Part shown: positions 56,236 to 64,000 of the stretch, piece after piece
Numbering within the stretch: position 1 is the first letter of the stretch
Layout of the letters: each line of letters begins with the position of its first letter
Assembly: GCF_025384765.1 (NCBI RefSeq)
Contig: NZ_VHLL01000003.1
Location: forward strand, 228,675 to 292,674
Origin: Methanoculleus formosensis
GTDB taxonomy: Archaea; Halobacteriota; Methanomicrobia; Methanomicrobiales; Methanoculleaceae
DNA: 64,000 nucleotides
Reading direction: 5' to 3'
Program-made: the position numbers and the translations under genes
Notes under the pieces: model-generated
Told to the model about the DNA's origin: nothing
Seen by the model: the letters and a program-made list of their open reading frames with translations, nothing else
Database searches by the model: none

Positions 56236-56354
56236 CGCGAAGTTGAGGAATGCATCGAGATCATCTATGTCAATGGAGGAGTGGCGCTCCGAGCGGCCGA
56301 CAATCCTCCGCAGTTCATACTACCAGAGGCGTACACATAGGTTCCAGAGAGTGG

Positions 56355-57644
56355 TCACAACTCATCCAGCCATTCAGCGATCGAGACGATGTGAACTGTC
56401 CGACCGTCGACGGTTGTCTCCGCTGACTCCGACGCAGTGACGACCGTCCCCTCATCAAGGCCATGTGCATCCATCGCCTCGACAAGCCCCCGTATCTCCC
56501 GGTGCCTCGTAACGTCATCCTGCAGGGACTGCGTCACCTGGATGGCCAGGACGATCGTCCGGCCAGACCTTACCAGGAAGTCGCACTCGTAGCGGTCCCG
56601 GTGGTAGAAGATATCGCCATATTTCTTCATCAGGGCAATAAAGACAATGTTTTCCAGGAGTCTCCCACGATTTTCGGAGAATGCAAATGCAACGGCATTT
56701 ATAAGGCCGGGATCCACGAAATAAATCTTTTTAGGGTTTGCAACCTGTTTTTTTGCGGAATAATCAAATTTCATCAGGGGATACAGGAGGAACGCATTCT
56801 CGGCGTACTCGATGTACTCTCTCACGGTATCCGGTGCGATGTTGAGGGTCCTGGCAATCTGGTTGTACGAGGTGGCGTTCCCGGCATTTGATATAAGATA
56901 ATAGAGCAGGTCTACAATCTCGCTGTTCTTCCTCAAACTGTTCGGATAGATGATATCCTTGAGATAGATCGTTTCATAGTAGTTTTTGAGTATCTGTATC
57001 TTCAGGTCACTGTCCTTTTCGAGGACCACACGGGGGAAACCACCGTATTTCAGGTAGGTCTCAAAATGATGCCTCTTCTCGATGATTGTTGGGTTCAGAA
57101 TACCCTGAAACCGAAGAAACTCAGGGAAAGAGAGTGGGTACACATAGCAGGAAAAACACCTGCCCGATAGGAGGCGGCTACTCTCCTGCCTGAGCAGCGA
57201 GGATGTGGAGCCGGTCAGGATACATTTGACCCCGCTCGTTGTGTCATAGAGAGTCTTGATGGTGGGCACCCAGGCGGGATAGTGCTGAACCTCGTCGATA
57301 CAGAGATAGAGCCGTTCAAGTTCGGGGTGGCGGGCGAGATGGTCCTCGACGATGCGACGGATCAGCCAGGGATCGTCTGCCATCGAGAGGAGGAGAGGTT
57401 CGTCCATGGTGATGAAGAGGATGGCCCTGCCGGGCACACCCCTTCTGAGAAGGGAACTGATGATCTGGTACACCAGCGTCGACTTCCCTGTCCTGCGTGC
57501 ACCGACAAGGAGGAGCACCTCAGGTGCATCAAGATACTGTTTCAGGAGAGGAAAGAATGAAAGTCGTTCAACGCCGATTTCAAACTCTTTTCCAAACCAC
57601 CAGGGGTTCTGGCTCTCGAGTGCGATCTGCAGCCTCTCGTCCAT
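56355..57644 (-). CDS. AAA ATPase with DUF4143 domain
   Basis: A 429-aa protein. The N-terminal AAA_14 domain has Walker A LLVGARRTGKSTLVY and Walker B LYLCIDEVQHYP. The C-terminal DUF4143 domain contains a nuclease-like YECDFLVRSGRTIVLAIQVT stretch (Asp, Gln/Lys-type fold). These proteins are common and often mobile in archaea. Codon use is more AT-rich than in neighbouring core genes. The biological role is not established. Confidence 0.85.
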   Translation of the reverse strand: MDERLQIALESQNPWWFGKEFEIGVERLSFFPLLKQYLDAPEVLLLVGARRTGKSTLVYQIISSLLRRGVPGRAILFITMDEPLLLSMADDPWLIRRIVEDHLARHPELERLYLCIDEVQHYPAWVPTIKTLYDTTSGVKCILTGSTSSLLRQESSRLLSGRCFSCYVYPLSFPEFLRFQGILNPTIIEKRHHFETYLKYGGFPRVVLEKDSDLKIQILKNYYETIYLKDIIYPNSLRKNSEIVDLLYYLISNAGNATSYNQIARTLNIAPDTVREYIEYAENAFLLYPLMKFDYSAKKQVANPKKIYFVDPGLINAVAFAFSENRGRLLENIVFIALMKKYGDIFYHRDRYECDFLVRSGRTIVLAIQVTQSLQDDVTRHREIRGLVEAMDAHGLDEGTVVTASESAETTVDGRTVHIVSIAEWLDEL

Positions 57645-57836
57645 CTATCGATCATACTCGATGATCATCGATAAAAGTGTCGATTATGATCTACGATATC
57701 CCCACGTTCCGGAAAACGCGTCAGGTGGACTCTTCCGCGTAGATCAGCCGATCTCGACTTCTTGATCACATGCAGACCGTGGCCGCCTCGCCAGAGTCGT
57801 ACCGGACCTCCCGCCCCGCCCCTTCAACCCCACAAG

Positions 57837-58196
57837 TTAAAGCGCACAGTCATGACAGTCCTGCGCTCCGCACACCCGGTTCTCGATTTTCCACCGGAGC
57901 GCCCATCGCTTGATATCCTTGATCACCTCGACGAGCCCGAGCCCGCTTGCCGTGAGGGTGTACTCGCTCCTGACGGGGACGGTTTCGGCATCCACGTGCT
58001 TCTCGACGAGGCCTTCCTCCTCGAGTTCCTTCAGTCGGGCCGAGAGGACCTTCGCCGTGATCCCCGGGAGCCGCTCCTTTATCTCGGTGAACCGGAGGGT
58101 GTAACCCTCTCCCTTGTAGAGTTCGAGGATGATCAGGAGCATCCACTTCTTTCCGAGGTACTTGACAGTCTGATTGACCGTGCAGACGCTCTGCAT
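57837..58196 (-). CDS. HxlR-family transcriptional regulator
   Basis: A 119-aa winged-helix protein with the HxlR pattern GKKWMLLIILELYKGEGYTL, FTEIKERLPGITAKVLSARL and a wing near residue 75. Cys5 near the N-terminus and Cys109, Cys114 and Cys117 at the C-terminus could sense oxidants or nitrosating agents, as in YodB-type members. It is divergent from hcp over 86 nt that hold a palindrome, so it may control hcp. Confidence 0.85.
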   Translation of the reverse strand: MQSVCTVNQTVKYLGKKWMLLIILELYKGEGYTLRFTEIKERLPGITAKVLSARLKELEEEGLVEKHVDAETVPVRSEYTLTASGLGLVEVIKDIKRWALRWKIENRVCGAQDCHDCAL

Positions 58197-58225
58197 GGTA
58201 TAATTAGAGAAACCTTCTCCTCCTT

Positions 58226-58237
58226 ATACTTTAGTAT
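58226..58237. promoter_or_regulatory. candidate HxlR operator overlapping the hcp TATA region
   Basis: The perfect inverted repeat ATACT-TT-AGTAT lies between the divergent start codons. TACT/AGTA half-sites resemble boxes bound by bacterial YodB-type HxlR proteins. The box overlaps TTATACTT, a plausible hcp TATA element. Binding is inferred. Confidence 0.4.
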
Positions 58238-58282
58238 CTAACAGAAACTTTGTATCAAAAAGATATCATGGAGTGAGTACGT

Positions 58283-59899
58283 ATGTTCTGCAACCAGTGT
58301 GAAGAAACGGCAAAGGGTCATGGCTGCACCGTGCGCGGTGTCTGCGGCAAGGAGGGAGAGACCGCCGGGCTTCAGGACGTCCTGATCTACACCCTCAAGG
58401 GGCTCTCGGTACGGAACCTCGCGGCGATGAAGAAGGGCGGCGGGAACCCCGAAGCCGGAAGGTTCGTCGCGGGATGCCTCTTTACGACCCTGACCAACGT
58501 GAACTTCGATCCCGCCCGCCTCCGGGACATGATCGATGAGGCAGCGCGTATCCGCGATGCCCTCCCGCCCGCCGGGAGCACGGAGCCCGACGCCTGCACC
58601 TGGGCGCCGAAGAGCCCGGCCGCGATCGCGGCAAAGGCACAAACTATCGTCGCCGCCCGCGAAAGCGTGGATGCCGACCTGCAGTCGCTTCGCGAGCTCC
58701 TCATCTACGGGCTCAAAGGGCTCGGGGCCTACTACCACCACGCCGCCATCCTCGGCTACGAGGATGACGGGATCACGACCTTCATGCAGGAAGCCCTCGC
58801 CGCCACGCTGCAGGGTCTCTCCATCGAGGATATGGTCGGCTACGTCCTCGCGTGCGGCGAGGTCGGCGTAAAAGTCCTTGCCCTCCTCGATACCGCAAAC
58901 ACCGCCTCCTACGGAACGCCGGCGATCACGACCGTCGGCACCGCGGCGGGCACGCGGCCGGGCATCCTCGTCACCGGCCACGACCTCAAGGACCTCGCCG
59001 ACCTCCTCGAACAGACCCGCGGATCGGGCGTGGACATCTACACCCACGGCGAGATGCTCCCCGCGCACGCCTACCCGGGCCTTGCTAAGTACGACCACCT
59101 CGTCGGCAACTACGGCGGCTCCTGGCCGTTCCAGCGGGAGGAGTTCGAGCGGTTCAACGGCCCGGTCCTGGTCACGACGAACTGCCTCGTCCCCCCGAAG
59201 GACTCCTACCGCGACCGGGTCTACACCACCGGGCTCGTCGGATTTGCGGGACTCAAGCACATCGACGCCTCGCCGGACGGGAAGAAGGACTTCTCGGCCC
59301 TGGTCGAGCACGCGAAGCGCTGCGAACCCCCGGCGGACCTCTCCCGCGGCGACCTGGTTACGGGATGCGCCCACGCCCCGGTCCTCGCGATAGCCGATAC
59401 GGTCGTCGGCGCGGTGAAGTCCGGCGCCGTCAAGCGGTTCCTCGTGATGGCGGGCTGCGACGGCCGGTACAGCGGGCGGGACTACTACACCCGGTTCGCG
59501 AAGGCCCTCCCGGCGGACACCATCATCCTCACCGCCGGGTGCGCGAAGTACCGCTACAACAGCCTCGGGCTCGGTGATATCGGCGGCATCCCCCGCGTCC
59601 TCGATGCCGGCCAGTGCAACGATTGCTACTCGCTCGTGGTCATCGCCCAGGCCCTCGCTGAGGCGTTCGGCGTCGGGATCAACGACCTCCCGATCTCCTA
59701 CAACATCGCCTGGTACGAGCAGAAGGCGGTGCTCGTCCTTCTTGCCCTCCTCTCGCTCGGCGTCAAGGAGATCACCCTCGGCCCCCGCCTCCCGGGCTTT
59801 GTCTCGCCCGGCGTTCTCGCGGTTCTCGTCGAGAACTTCGGGATCAAGGGAATCGCGACGGTCGAGGAGGACCTCGAACGGATGGTGCCGGGGAACTGA
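58283..59899 (+). CDS. hcp: hybrid cluster protein (hydroxylamine reductase)
   Basis: A 538-aa prismane protein that reduces hydroxylamine or nitric oxide. The N-terminal cluster cysteines are Cys3, Cys6, Cys15 and Cys21 (class I spacing). Hybrid-cluster ligands are seen in [40 protein letters not shown] and [18 protein letters not shown] Shine-Dalgarno precedes the ATG. An oligo-T run follows the stop. It is probably a nitrosative-stress defence gene controlled by the HxlR protein. Confidence 0.95.
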   Translation: MFCNQCEETAKGHGCTVRGVCGKEGETAGLQDVLIYTLKGLSVRNLAAMKKGGGNPEAGRFVAGCLFTTLTNVNFDPARLRDMIDEAARIRDALPPAGSTEPDACTWAPKSPAAIAAKAQTIVAARESVDADLQSLRELLIYGLKGLGAYYHHAAILGYEDDGITTFMQEALAATLQGLSIEDMVGYVLACGEVGVKVLALLDTANTASYGTPAITTVGTAAGTRPGILVTGHDLKDLADLLEQTRGSGVDIYTHGEMLPAHAYPGLAKYDHLVGNYGGSWPFQREEFERFNGPVLVTTNCLVPPKDSYRDRVYTTGLVGFAGLKHIDASPDGKKDFSALVEHAKRCEPPADLSRGDLVTGCAHAPVLAIADTVVGAVKSGAVKRFLVMAGCDGRYSGRDYYTRFAKALPADTIILTAGCAKYRYNSLGLGDIGGIPRVLDAGQCNDCYSLVVIAQALAEAFGVGINDLPISYNIAWYEQKAVLVLLALLSLGVKEITLGPRLPGFVSPGVLAVLVENFGIKGIATVEEDLERMVPGN

Positions 59900-59904
59900 A
59901 TACC

Positions 59905-59912
59905 TTTTTTTT
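59905..59912 (+). terminator. oligo-T terminator after hcp
   Basis: Eight consecutive T begin 6 nt after the hcp stop. Confidence 0.45.
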
Positions 59913-60010
59913 GAGGAGAATGGGTTTTACAGGTTTTTTCAGTGCATAGGAATCTGACCCGGAATATACTTATCTACACTCCCAATTTGATCCCGACACC
60001 CCTGGTAGCG

Positions 60011-60049
60011 ATATCCGGTGCCCCCGGGCGAAAAATGCCCTCCGGATAT
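60011..60049. repeat. inverted repeat in the hcp-hepT gap
   Basis: ATATCCGG (60011-60018) pairs with CCGGATAT (60042-60049) around a GC-rich loop. It shares TAGCGATATCCGG with part of repeat families A and B and may be a remnant of them. Confidence 0.4.
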
Positions 60050-60144
60050 GGGGAGCATCCGCCCGAACAGACTCCCTCTTTGACTTCAGATCATTACGCA
60101 ACGCTCAGGTTCCACACAACGTATCCTGCGTTAGTTTCGATTTC

Positions 60145-60486
60145 TTATTCTTCCTCCAGTCTCTTCAGCCACTCCTGGAGCACAGGTATGTCGGACTGCA
60201 CTGTCTCCCAGACGATCTCGATACTGACGCCAAAATAGTGGTGGATGAGTTTGTCCCGCATACCCGCGATGAACCGCCATGGGATCTCCGGGTACCGCTC
60301 CGTAAATCGGGGTGGGAGATTTTTGACTGCTTCCCCGAGGATCTCCAGATTCCTTATAACTGCATCCTGCGTCCTGATGTCATCGATGAACTCGCTGTAT
60401 GTCGTCTTTGAAGTGTACTGCAGGATGCGCTCGACAGCCTCATCAATATCACTGCAGAGAAGGCGGATCTCCGACCGTTCAGGCAT
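60145..60486 (-). CDS. hepT: HepT-family ribonuclease toxin (DUF86)
   Basis: A 113-aa HEPN-domain protein. The R-x4-6-H motif is RDKLIHHYFG (Arg77, His82/His83, Tyr84). It is the toxin half of a MntA/HepT pair. It overlaps mntA by 8 nt. The target RNA is unknown. Confidence 0.88.
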   Translation of the reverse strand: MPERSEIRLLCSDIDEAVERILQYTSKTTYSEFIDDIRTQDAVIRNLEILGEAVKNLPPRFTERYPEIPWRFIAGMRDKLIHHYFGVSIEIVWETVQSDIPVLQEWLKRLEEE

Positions 60487-60772
60487 AAGCGACCTCGGCA
60501 GCCACCCGCTCCCGTATGATGGGTTTCAGGGCATCGGGTGTCACTAGATCGACGGGGGCGGCGAGATTTAGTGAAAGAAACTCTTCAAGTTCGAGGAAGG
60601 CGAAGAACCCGATCGGCCGGGAGAACTCGACGAGGATGTCGATATCGCTCGCCTCGGTCTGCTCGCCACGGGCGACCGAGCCGAAGATGCCGATCCGGCT
60701 GACCGAGAACCGTGCGGCGATCTCTCCTTTGAGGCGCTGCAGGGTTGCAAATATCTCTTCCCGGGACTGCAT
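60479..60772 (-). CDS. mntA: MntA-family antitoxin nucleotidyltransferase
   Basis: A 97-aa minimal nucleotidyltransferase. The motif IGIFGSVARGEQTEASDIDI (Gly31-Ser32, Asp43 and Asp45) is complete. Such proteins inactivate HepT by adding AMP to its Tyr. The gene precedes hepT, the usual order. Confidence 0.88.
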   Translation of the reverse strand: MQSREEIFATLQRLKGEIAARFSVSRIGIFGSVARGEQTEASDIDILVEFSRPIGFFAFLELEEFLSLNLAAPVDLVTPDALKPIIRERVAAEVAYA

Positions 60773-60892
60773 AGATACTGGTGTTTTGTCAGGGAACGTT
60801 AATAGTTGCTTCGGCCCGAGGGTTGCGAGAAACCGGTCGTCCTGGTCATCATCCGGCCAGATGGAGGATGGAATGCCATGATGCGGCCCTCT

Positions 60893-61168
60893 TCACGTAA
60901 TCCGGGTGAGCCGGAAGAGCAGTTTCAGGTAACATTCTGCGAGAGCATGATCGCGGGTATTCTGGGTCCAGATCCTCAGTCGGGTCACGGCAACGAGCGC
61001 ACCCGCTATCAACCCGATGATCTGCCGGGTAGATGAGACCGGGCTCGCAGGCTCAAACACCGGGGCAGGGACCGTCGATTTCAGGCGCTCCCTCATGCCT
61101 TTCACCCAAAGGAAATGGGCAACCAGCACTCGATGAATCTTCTTCAGAGCCCTGGCAGCAATCGTCAC
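60893..61168 (-). CDS. possible 91-aa membrane-anchored protein
   Basis: A GTG start overlaps the cyclase stop (GTGA), and GGAG lies about 6 nt upstream, which suggests translational coupling. The protein is basic at the start (VTIAARALKKIHRVLVAHFL) and has one hydrophobic segment (IIGLIAGALVAV). No family is recognised. The frame could also be chance. Confidence 0.4.
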   Translation of the reverse strand: MTIAARALKKIHRVLVAHFLWVKGMRERLKSTVPAPVFEPASPVSSTRQIIGLIAGALVAVTRLRIWTQNTRDHALAECYLKLLFRLTRIT

Positions 61169-61833
61169 CCGAACTCCGCGAGCGCCACCACCGGCACCCC
61201 CTCGAGGTCGTCGAAGACCACCGGGTAGACCCGCAGGGTCCAGGGCTCTTCGAGCAGCCGGCCGTAGGAGAGGTCCACGTCCTCGAGGATGAAGATATGC
61301 GGGGACTCGCAGAGGAACCCGCGGTGGGCCTCCGCACCCTCCTCCAGTTCTGCCGGGACGGCGATGGAGATGGTGTCGATCCCAAACAGCCTGAGGGCGG
61401 GGTTCTCCGCGCGGAGGAAGCCCGGGACCTCGTGGTGCACCCAGGGGTGCTCCCTCGCGTAGGCGTCCGGGTCGCTCCCCCGGCTCCGGCCGCTCCCGGT
61501 CCGGATGAAGAGCGCGCGCGACGTCCGGATTGCGTCGAGGTGTTCGAGAAGGTCGTAGATCCGGATCGGTTCCGCCCCGGTCTTCGGGATCGCGATGCAC
61601 CGCGCGGGCTCGAATACCGCCTCCGGGGCAAGGAGACCCTGGACCGAGCCGCCGCCGGGGCAGAAGTGCCGGGGGAGGTCGATATGCGTCCCGGCGTGGC
61701 TTGATACGGTGATCAGGCTTTTCTCCTCCGCGTCGCCCTTCTCAAAGGACTTTGTGCGGGTGATCGCGAGCGGCTCCGTGCCGGGGTAGAGCGGCGCTCT
61801 CCGGTTCAGGGGGTACGAGATCGGGATGAGCAT
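61165..61833 (-). CDS. cyclase/kynurenine formamidase-like metal hydrolase
   Basis: A 222-aa member of the cyclase family. The signature HAGTHIDLPRH (His46, His50, Asp52, His56) binds a divalent metal. Members hydrolyse formamides or cyclise polyketides; the substrate here is unknown. It overlaps the HAD gene by 28 nt, so both are one operon. Confidence 0.85.
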   Translation of the reverse strand: MLIPISYPLNRRAPLYPGTEPLAITRTKSFEKGDAEEKSLITVSSHAGTHIDLPRHFCPGGGSVQGLLAPEAVFEPARCIAIPKTGAEPIRIYDLLEHLDAIRTSRALFIRTGSGRSRGSDPDAYAREHPWVHHEVPGFLRAENPALRLFGIDTISIAVPAELEEGAEAHRGFLCESPHIFILEDVDLSYGRLLEEPWTLRVYPVVFDDLEGVPVVALAEFG

Positions 61834-62513
61834 ATACTCCCCCGTAGGTACTCCCGGAGTTCATGAAGGTTCTCCACGATCCCCTCCACCCCCGGCCGGC
61901 CGACAAACCGGTTCGGGTCGCCGGGCGGGATCCTCGCGACGAACCGGACGCCGGTCGCGCGGGCTGCGTCCCAGTCGTTCGGGGCGTCGCCGACGAAGAG
62001 GGCCTCGTCGGGCGAGGCGCCGGTCTCAGCGAGGATCTCCCGGATGCACTCGACCTTCGTCTTCGGCGAGCCGTAGACCCGGACGAAGTACTTCGTGAGC
62101 TCGCGGCGGCGGGCGATCTCCTGCATCTCGCCCTCCGGGGTCGCGGAGACGATGTAGAGCGGGAGCGCGCGCGAGCAGTCCCTGAGGAGTTCTTCCGCGC
62201 CACGGACGTATGGCACGGTGAGCATGGCGTCGATGATCAGGTCGACGTACTCGCTCGCGAGCCGCTCCTCTGTCTCAGGGGTGAGCGGTTCGTGGAGGAT
62301 GTTTGCGTAGATGTGGCGGAACTTGTCGTAGCGGGACATCCCGCCGTTATCGAGGTGGAAGGCGATGATTGCGTCGAGGTGCCCGGGGGGCGCGAAGGAG
62401 AAGATCTTTTTGAACGCTACGGTCTTCAGGGGGAGGGATTCGACGATGACGCCGTCGAAGTCGAGGATGAGGGTGGCGAGTTTAATGCTTGAAATTGTAT
62501 CCTCAGCATTCAT
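61806..62513 (-). CDS. HAD-superfamily phosphatase
   Basis: A 235-aa protein with motif I LILDFDGVIVES (nucleophile Asp18, Asp20), motif II VSATPE, a Lys motif in SPKTK and motif IV FVGDAPNDWDAA. A helical cap sits between motifs I and II. It is probably a small-metabolite phosphatase of the phosphoglycolate/beta-phosphoglucomutase group. It is co-transcribed with the cyclase. Confidence 0.88.
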   Translation of the reverse strand: MNAEDTISSIKLATLILDFDGVIVESLPLKTVAFKKIFSFAPPGHLDAIIAFHLDNGGMSRYDKFRHIYANILHEPLTPETEERLASEYVDLIIDAMLTVPYVRGAEELLRDCSRALPLYIVSATPEGEMQEIARRRELTKYFVRVYGSPKTKVECIREILAETGASPDEALFVGDAPNDWDAARATGVRFVARIPPGDPNRFVGRPGVEGIVENLHELREYLRGSICSSRSRTP

Positions 62514-62686
62514 ATCTTAAACCCCGTTTGACTCACTACAAACTTTTCTTAATCAATTTCAGAGGGAATTAATCGTTTTATAATCAGCAATACACTGCGA
62601 TTTAACGATCAGAATCCCACCATATGGATCTTAAGGCCAACGGACTGTATTAAAGATATACTTTAAACACATAAACGCGTACGATT

Positions 62687-63406
62687 TTATTTCAGATGTG
62701 GAGCAATCAACGATTGTGCAAAGCAATGCCAGTATGCCCCGTCGTCGCCGCTGCCTTTCTCACCCTTCCGTACCTTATAATTATCTTCTATCCAGGCTAA
62801 TAAATTCGGATTTTCAGGAAGAATGGATTGTCTGCCGCGGTGTATTTCAAGTTCAATTCGTCGAATACCGTTTAGATCTTTAGGGCATATCGTCCACTCC
62901 GCCCCTTCACAATCACACTTCAAGAAATCACAGCCACCGATTTCCCGCAGGTCGTGAAGAGTCATGGTTTTTATAGTTTTCTTCCGGTCTCCGTACGTTA
63001 CAGTGATCGGATCACCGCAGCCCAAACCTGCATCTATTACAGTAATTCTGTCCCCAAGATTGTTTAATACGATGTTTTTTTGCAGTTCGTCAGCATATAA
63101 TGGTTCAACTGCATAAACGTGCCGGGCAACCATTGCCGCCGGGATAGTAAAGCCCCCAATGCACGCACCAATATCAATAACAATGTCTGTCGGTCTAATG
63201 TCAGACATATCAATTTCTTTACTGATATGCAAAGCATTGTTAATCATCGATGAAGGATGAAACATTGCTCCAGATTTTGTTACAACTGCCCCTAAATCAT
63301 GACGATCGACAATTAGCATTGATTCGTCTTTATATCGCATATTTATAAAGTCCTGAAATGATTTCGCTCGTATAAAATCTCGCATAATCGTCTTAATATC
63401 GATCAC
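62687..63406 (-). CDS. FkbM-family methyltransferase
   Basis: A 239-aa SAM-dependent methyltransferase. The SAM site is VIDIGACIGGFTIPAAMVA, followed by AVEPLYADELQKNIVLNN and FLKCDCEGAEW. FkbM enzymes O-methylate sugars or polyketides. Sequence here is markedly AT-richer than the rest of the window, which suggests transfer. It sits alone beside a transposase start. Confidence 0.85.
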   Translation of the reverse strand: MIDIKTIMRDFIRAKSFQDFINMRYKDESMLIVDRHDLGAVVTKSGAMFHPSSMINNALHISKEIDMSDIRPTDIVIDIGACIGGFTIPAAMVARHVYAVEPLYADELQKNIVLNNLGDRITVIDAGLGCGDPITVTYGDRKKTIKTMTLHDLREIGGCDFLKCDCEGAEWTICPKDLNGIRRIELEIHRGRQSILPENPNLLAWIEDNYKVRKGEKGSGDDGAYWHCFAQSLIAPHLK

Positions 63407-63950
63407 AGCTTCTTCTCTCCTCGAGTAATCTGATTAAACCCAGAAATAGTTGAATACTCACCTTAATAAATACAGTCTAGTCAGTTCCCTTTTCGTGATA
63501 ATGATAAGATAGAGGAGACATAACTCCTTTTCCGACCTGTCGTCATGTGACCGCAAGATCTAGTTTCAAACGTCAGGTGAAGATGTGATAGTTTTCTCTA
63601 GGCATCATTCATTGAAAACTTCGGTAGTGCGCTAAATTATAACTGAAAAAATATGTTAAAAACTCCCGTCAGGTTCAGACCGGATCCATAATACCCTCCC
63701 GCATCGCTGGCGTCGCGCCCCCTTTGCGTCTATGAAGTTGCTCACAAACTGAAACATGTCCAGCACCTAGGTATGTGCCACGATTGTCTTTGAAAGCGAC
63801 GCTGTTTTTCTCATGAATCGGCTGAGCCGTTAACGAATCTTATCGCTATACCCTTCAACAAGAGACGTTGAGAGGTAGCGTAACGAAAGTTCTGTAAAAT
63901 TGAATTGGCCCTGGATCCAACCTAGATTTGGACAAAGGAGAAACAGGGCC
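63407..63950. other. AT-rich gene-free region before the transposase
   Basis: 544 nt with no recognised gene. The last ~80 nt, including AACGAAAGTTCTGTAAAATT at 63882-63901, may contain the left end of an insertion sequence. Confidence 0.45.
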
Positions 63951-64000
63951 ATGGATCCCTTAGCGTTAATCGAAGATTATCTTTCCGATCAGGAGAACGG
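63951..64000 (+). CDS. transposase, 5' end only (possibly IS256 type)
   Basis: Sixteen residues, MDPLALIEDYLSDQEN, follow an AAAGGAG ribosome site and run off the right edge. The beginning resembles those of archaeal IS256-type transposases, judged from memory. Too little is present for certainty. Confidence 0.45.
   Translation, partial: MDPLALIEDYLSDQEN

Overview
The window comes from a high-GC methanogenic archaeon of the order Methanomicrobiales, most likely Methanoculleus or a close relative. This is inferred from gene content, not from a search. The archaeal core genes are proteasome alpha subunit, SBDS, RNase P proteins Pop5 and p30, L15e, L37Ae, RpoP, prefoldin, Pcc1, topoisomerase VI, DGGGP synthase, a DRG-family GTPase and an intron-containing tRNA-Tyr. 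The methanogen markers are MfnB (methanofuran synthesis) and an HdrA-like flavoprotein. Promoters look archaeal (TATA boxes, some leaderless starts).

Layout. 1-204: 5' end of an ADP-forming acetyl-CoA synthetase ATP-grasp subunit. 1277-4958: a surface-protein export locus with two TasA/camelysin-like proteins, a SipW/Sec11-type signal peptidase and a DUF5305 protein, flanked by inverted copies of one ~100-nt intergenic repeat. 5434-8155: VapBC toxin-antitoxin, a Bcr/CflA-type exporter and a cysteine-cluster protein. 8198-12618: tRNA-Glu, DRG GTPase, Trm1, tRNA-Arg, DGGGP synthase, bactofilin-like protein. 12583-17399: a minus-strand run of DUF116, MtnA, short HdrA-like protein, gamma carbonic anhydrase and DUF92. 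17587-25524: ValS, thymidylate kinase, HisA-related protein divergent from MfnB, GuaB, ArsR regulator with Hsp20-like protein, HEAT-repeat protein. 25647-27871: an unlisted-size 41-aa membrane protein, tRNA-Tyr and tRNA-Asp, and an isopropylmalate/citramalate synthase whose start is broken.

28077-32893 is a classic archaeal translation/RNA-processing/proteasome cluster on the minus strand. It appears to be at least two transcription units, split by a promoter upstream of L37Ae. 33379-38910: MoaC, Nnr, DHH phosphoesterase, PUA protein, NAC, TrmI. 38960-44647: small orphan proteins, PyrB/PyrI, CoaD-like adenylyltransferase, membrane protein, COG1751 protein and YchF-like GTPase. 44767-49586: an orphan helical protein, a membrane and coiled-coil protein pair, NadM/LarB and a small membrane protein. 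49603-55753 is a DNA-topology and recombination block: HisS, Top6B, Top6A, convergent with a complete bacterial-type RuvC-RuvA-RuvB operon. 55819-64000 is accessory: a DUF6398-like fragment, AAA/DUF4143 ATPase, HxlR regulator divergent from hybrid cluster protein with a palindromic candidate operator between them, HepT/MntA toxin-antitoxin, cyclase, HAD phosphatase, AT-rich FkbM methyltransferase and the start of a transposase at the right edge.

Intergenic gaps hold three dispersed repeat families (here called A, B and C). No rRNA genes or CRISPR arrays were seen. The most notable items are the bacterial RuvABC operon in an archaeon, the TasA/SipW locus bracketed by inverted repeats, and the ~200-nt family B element.
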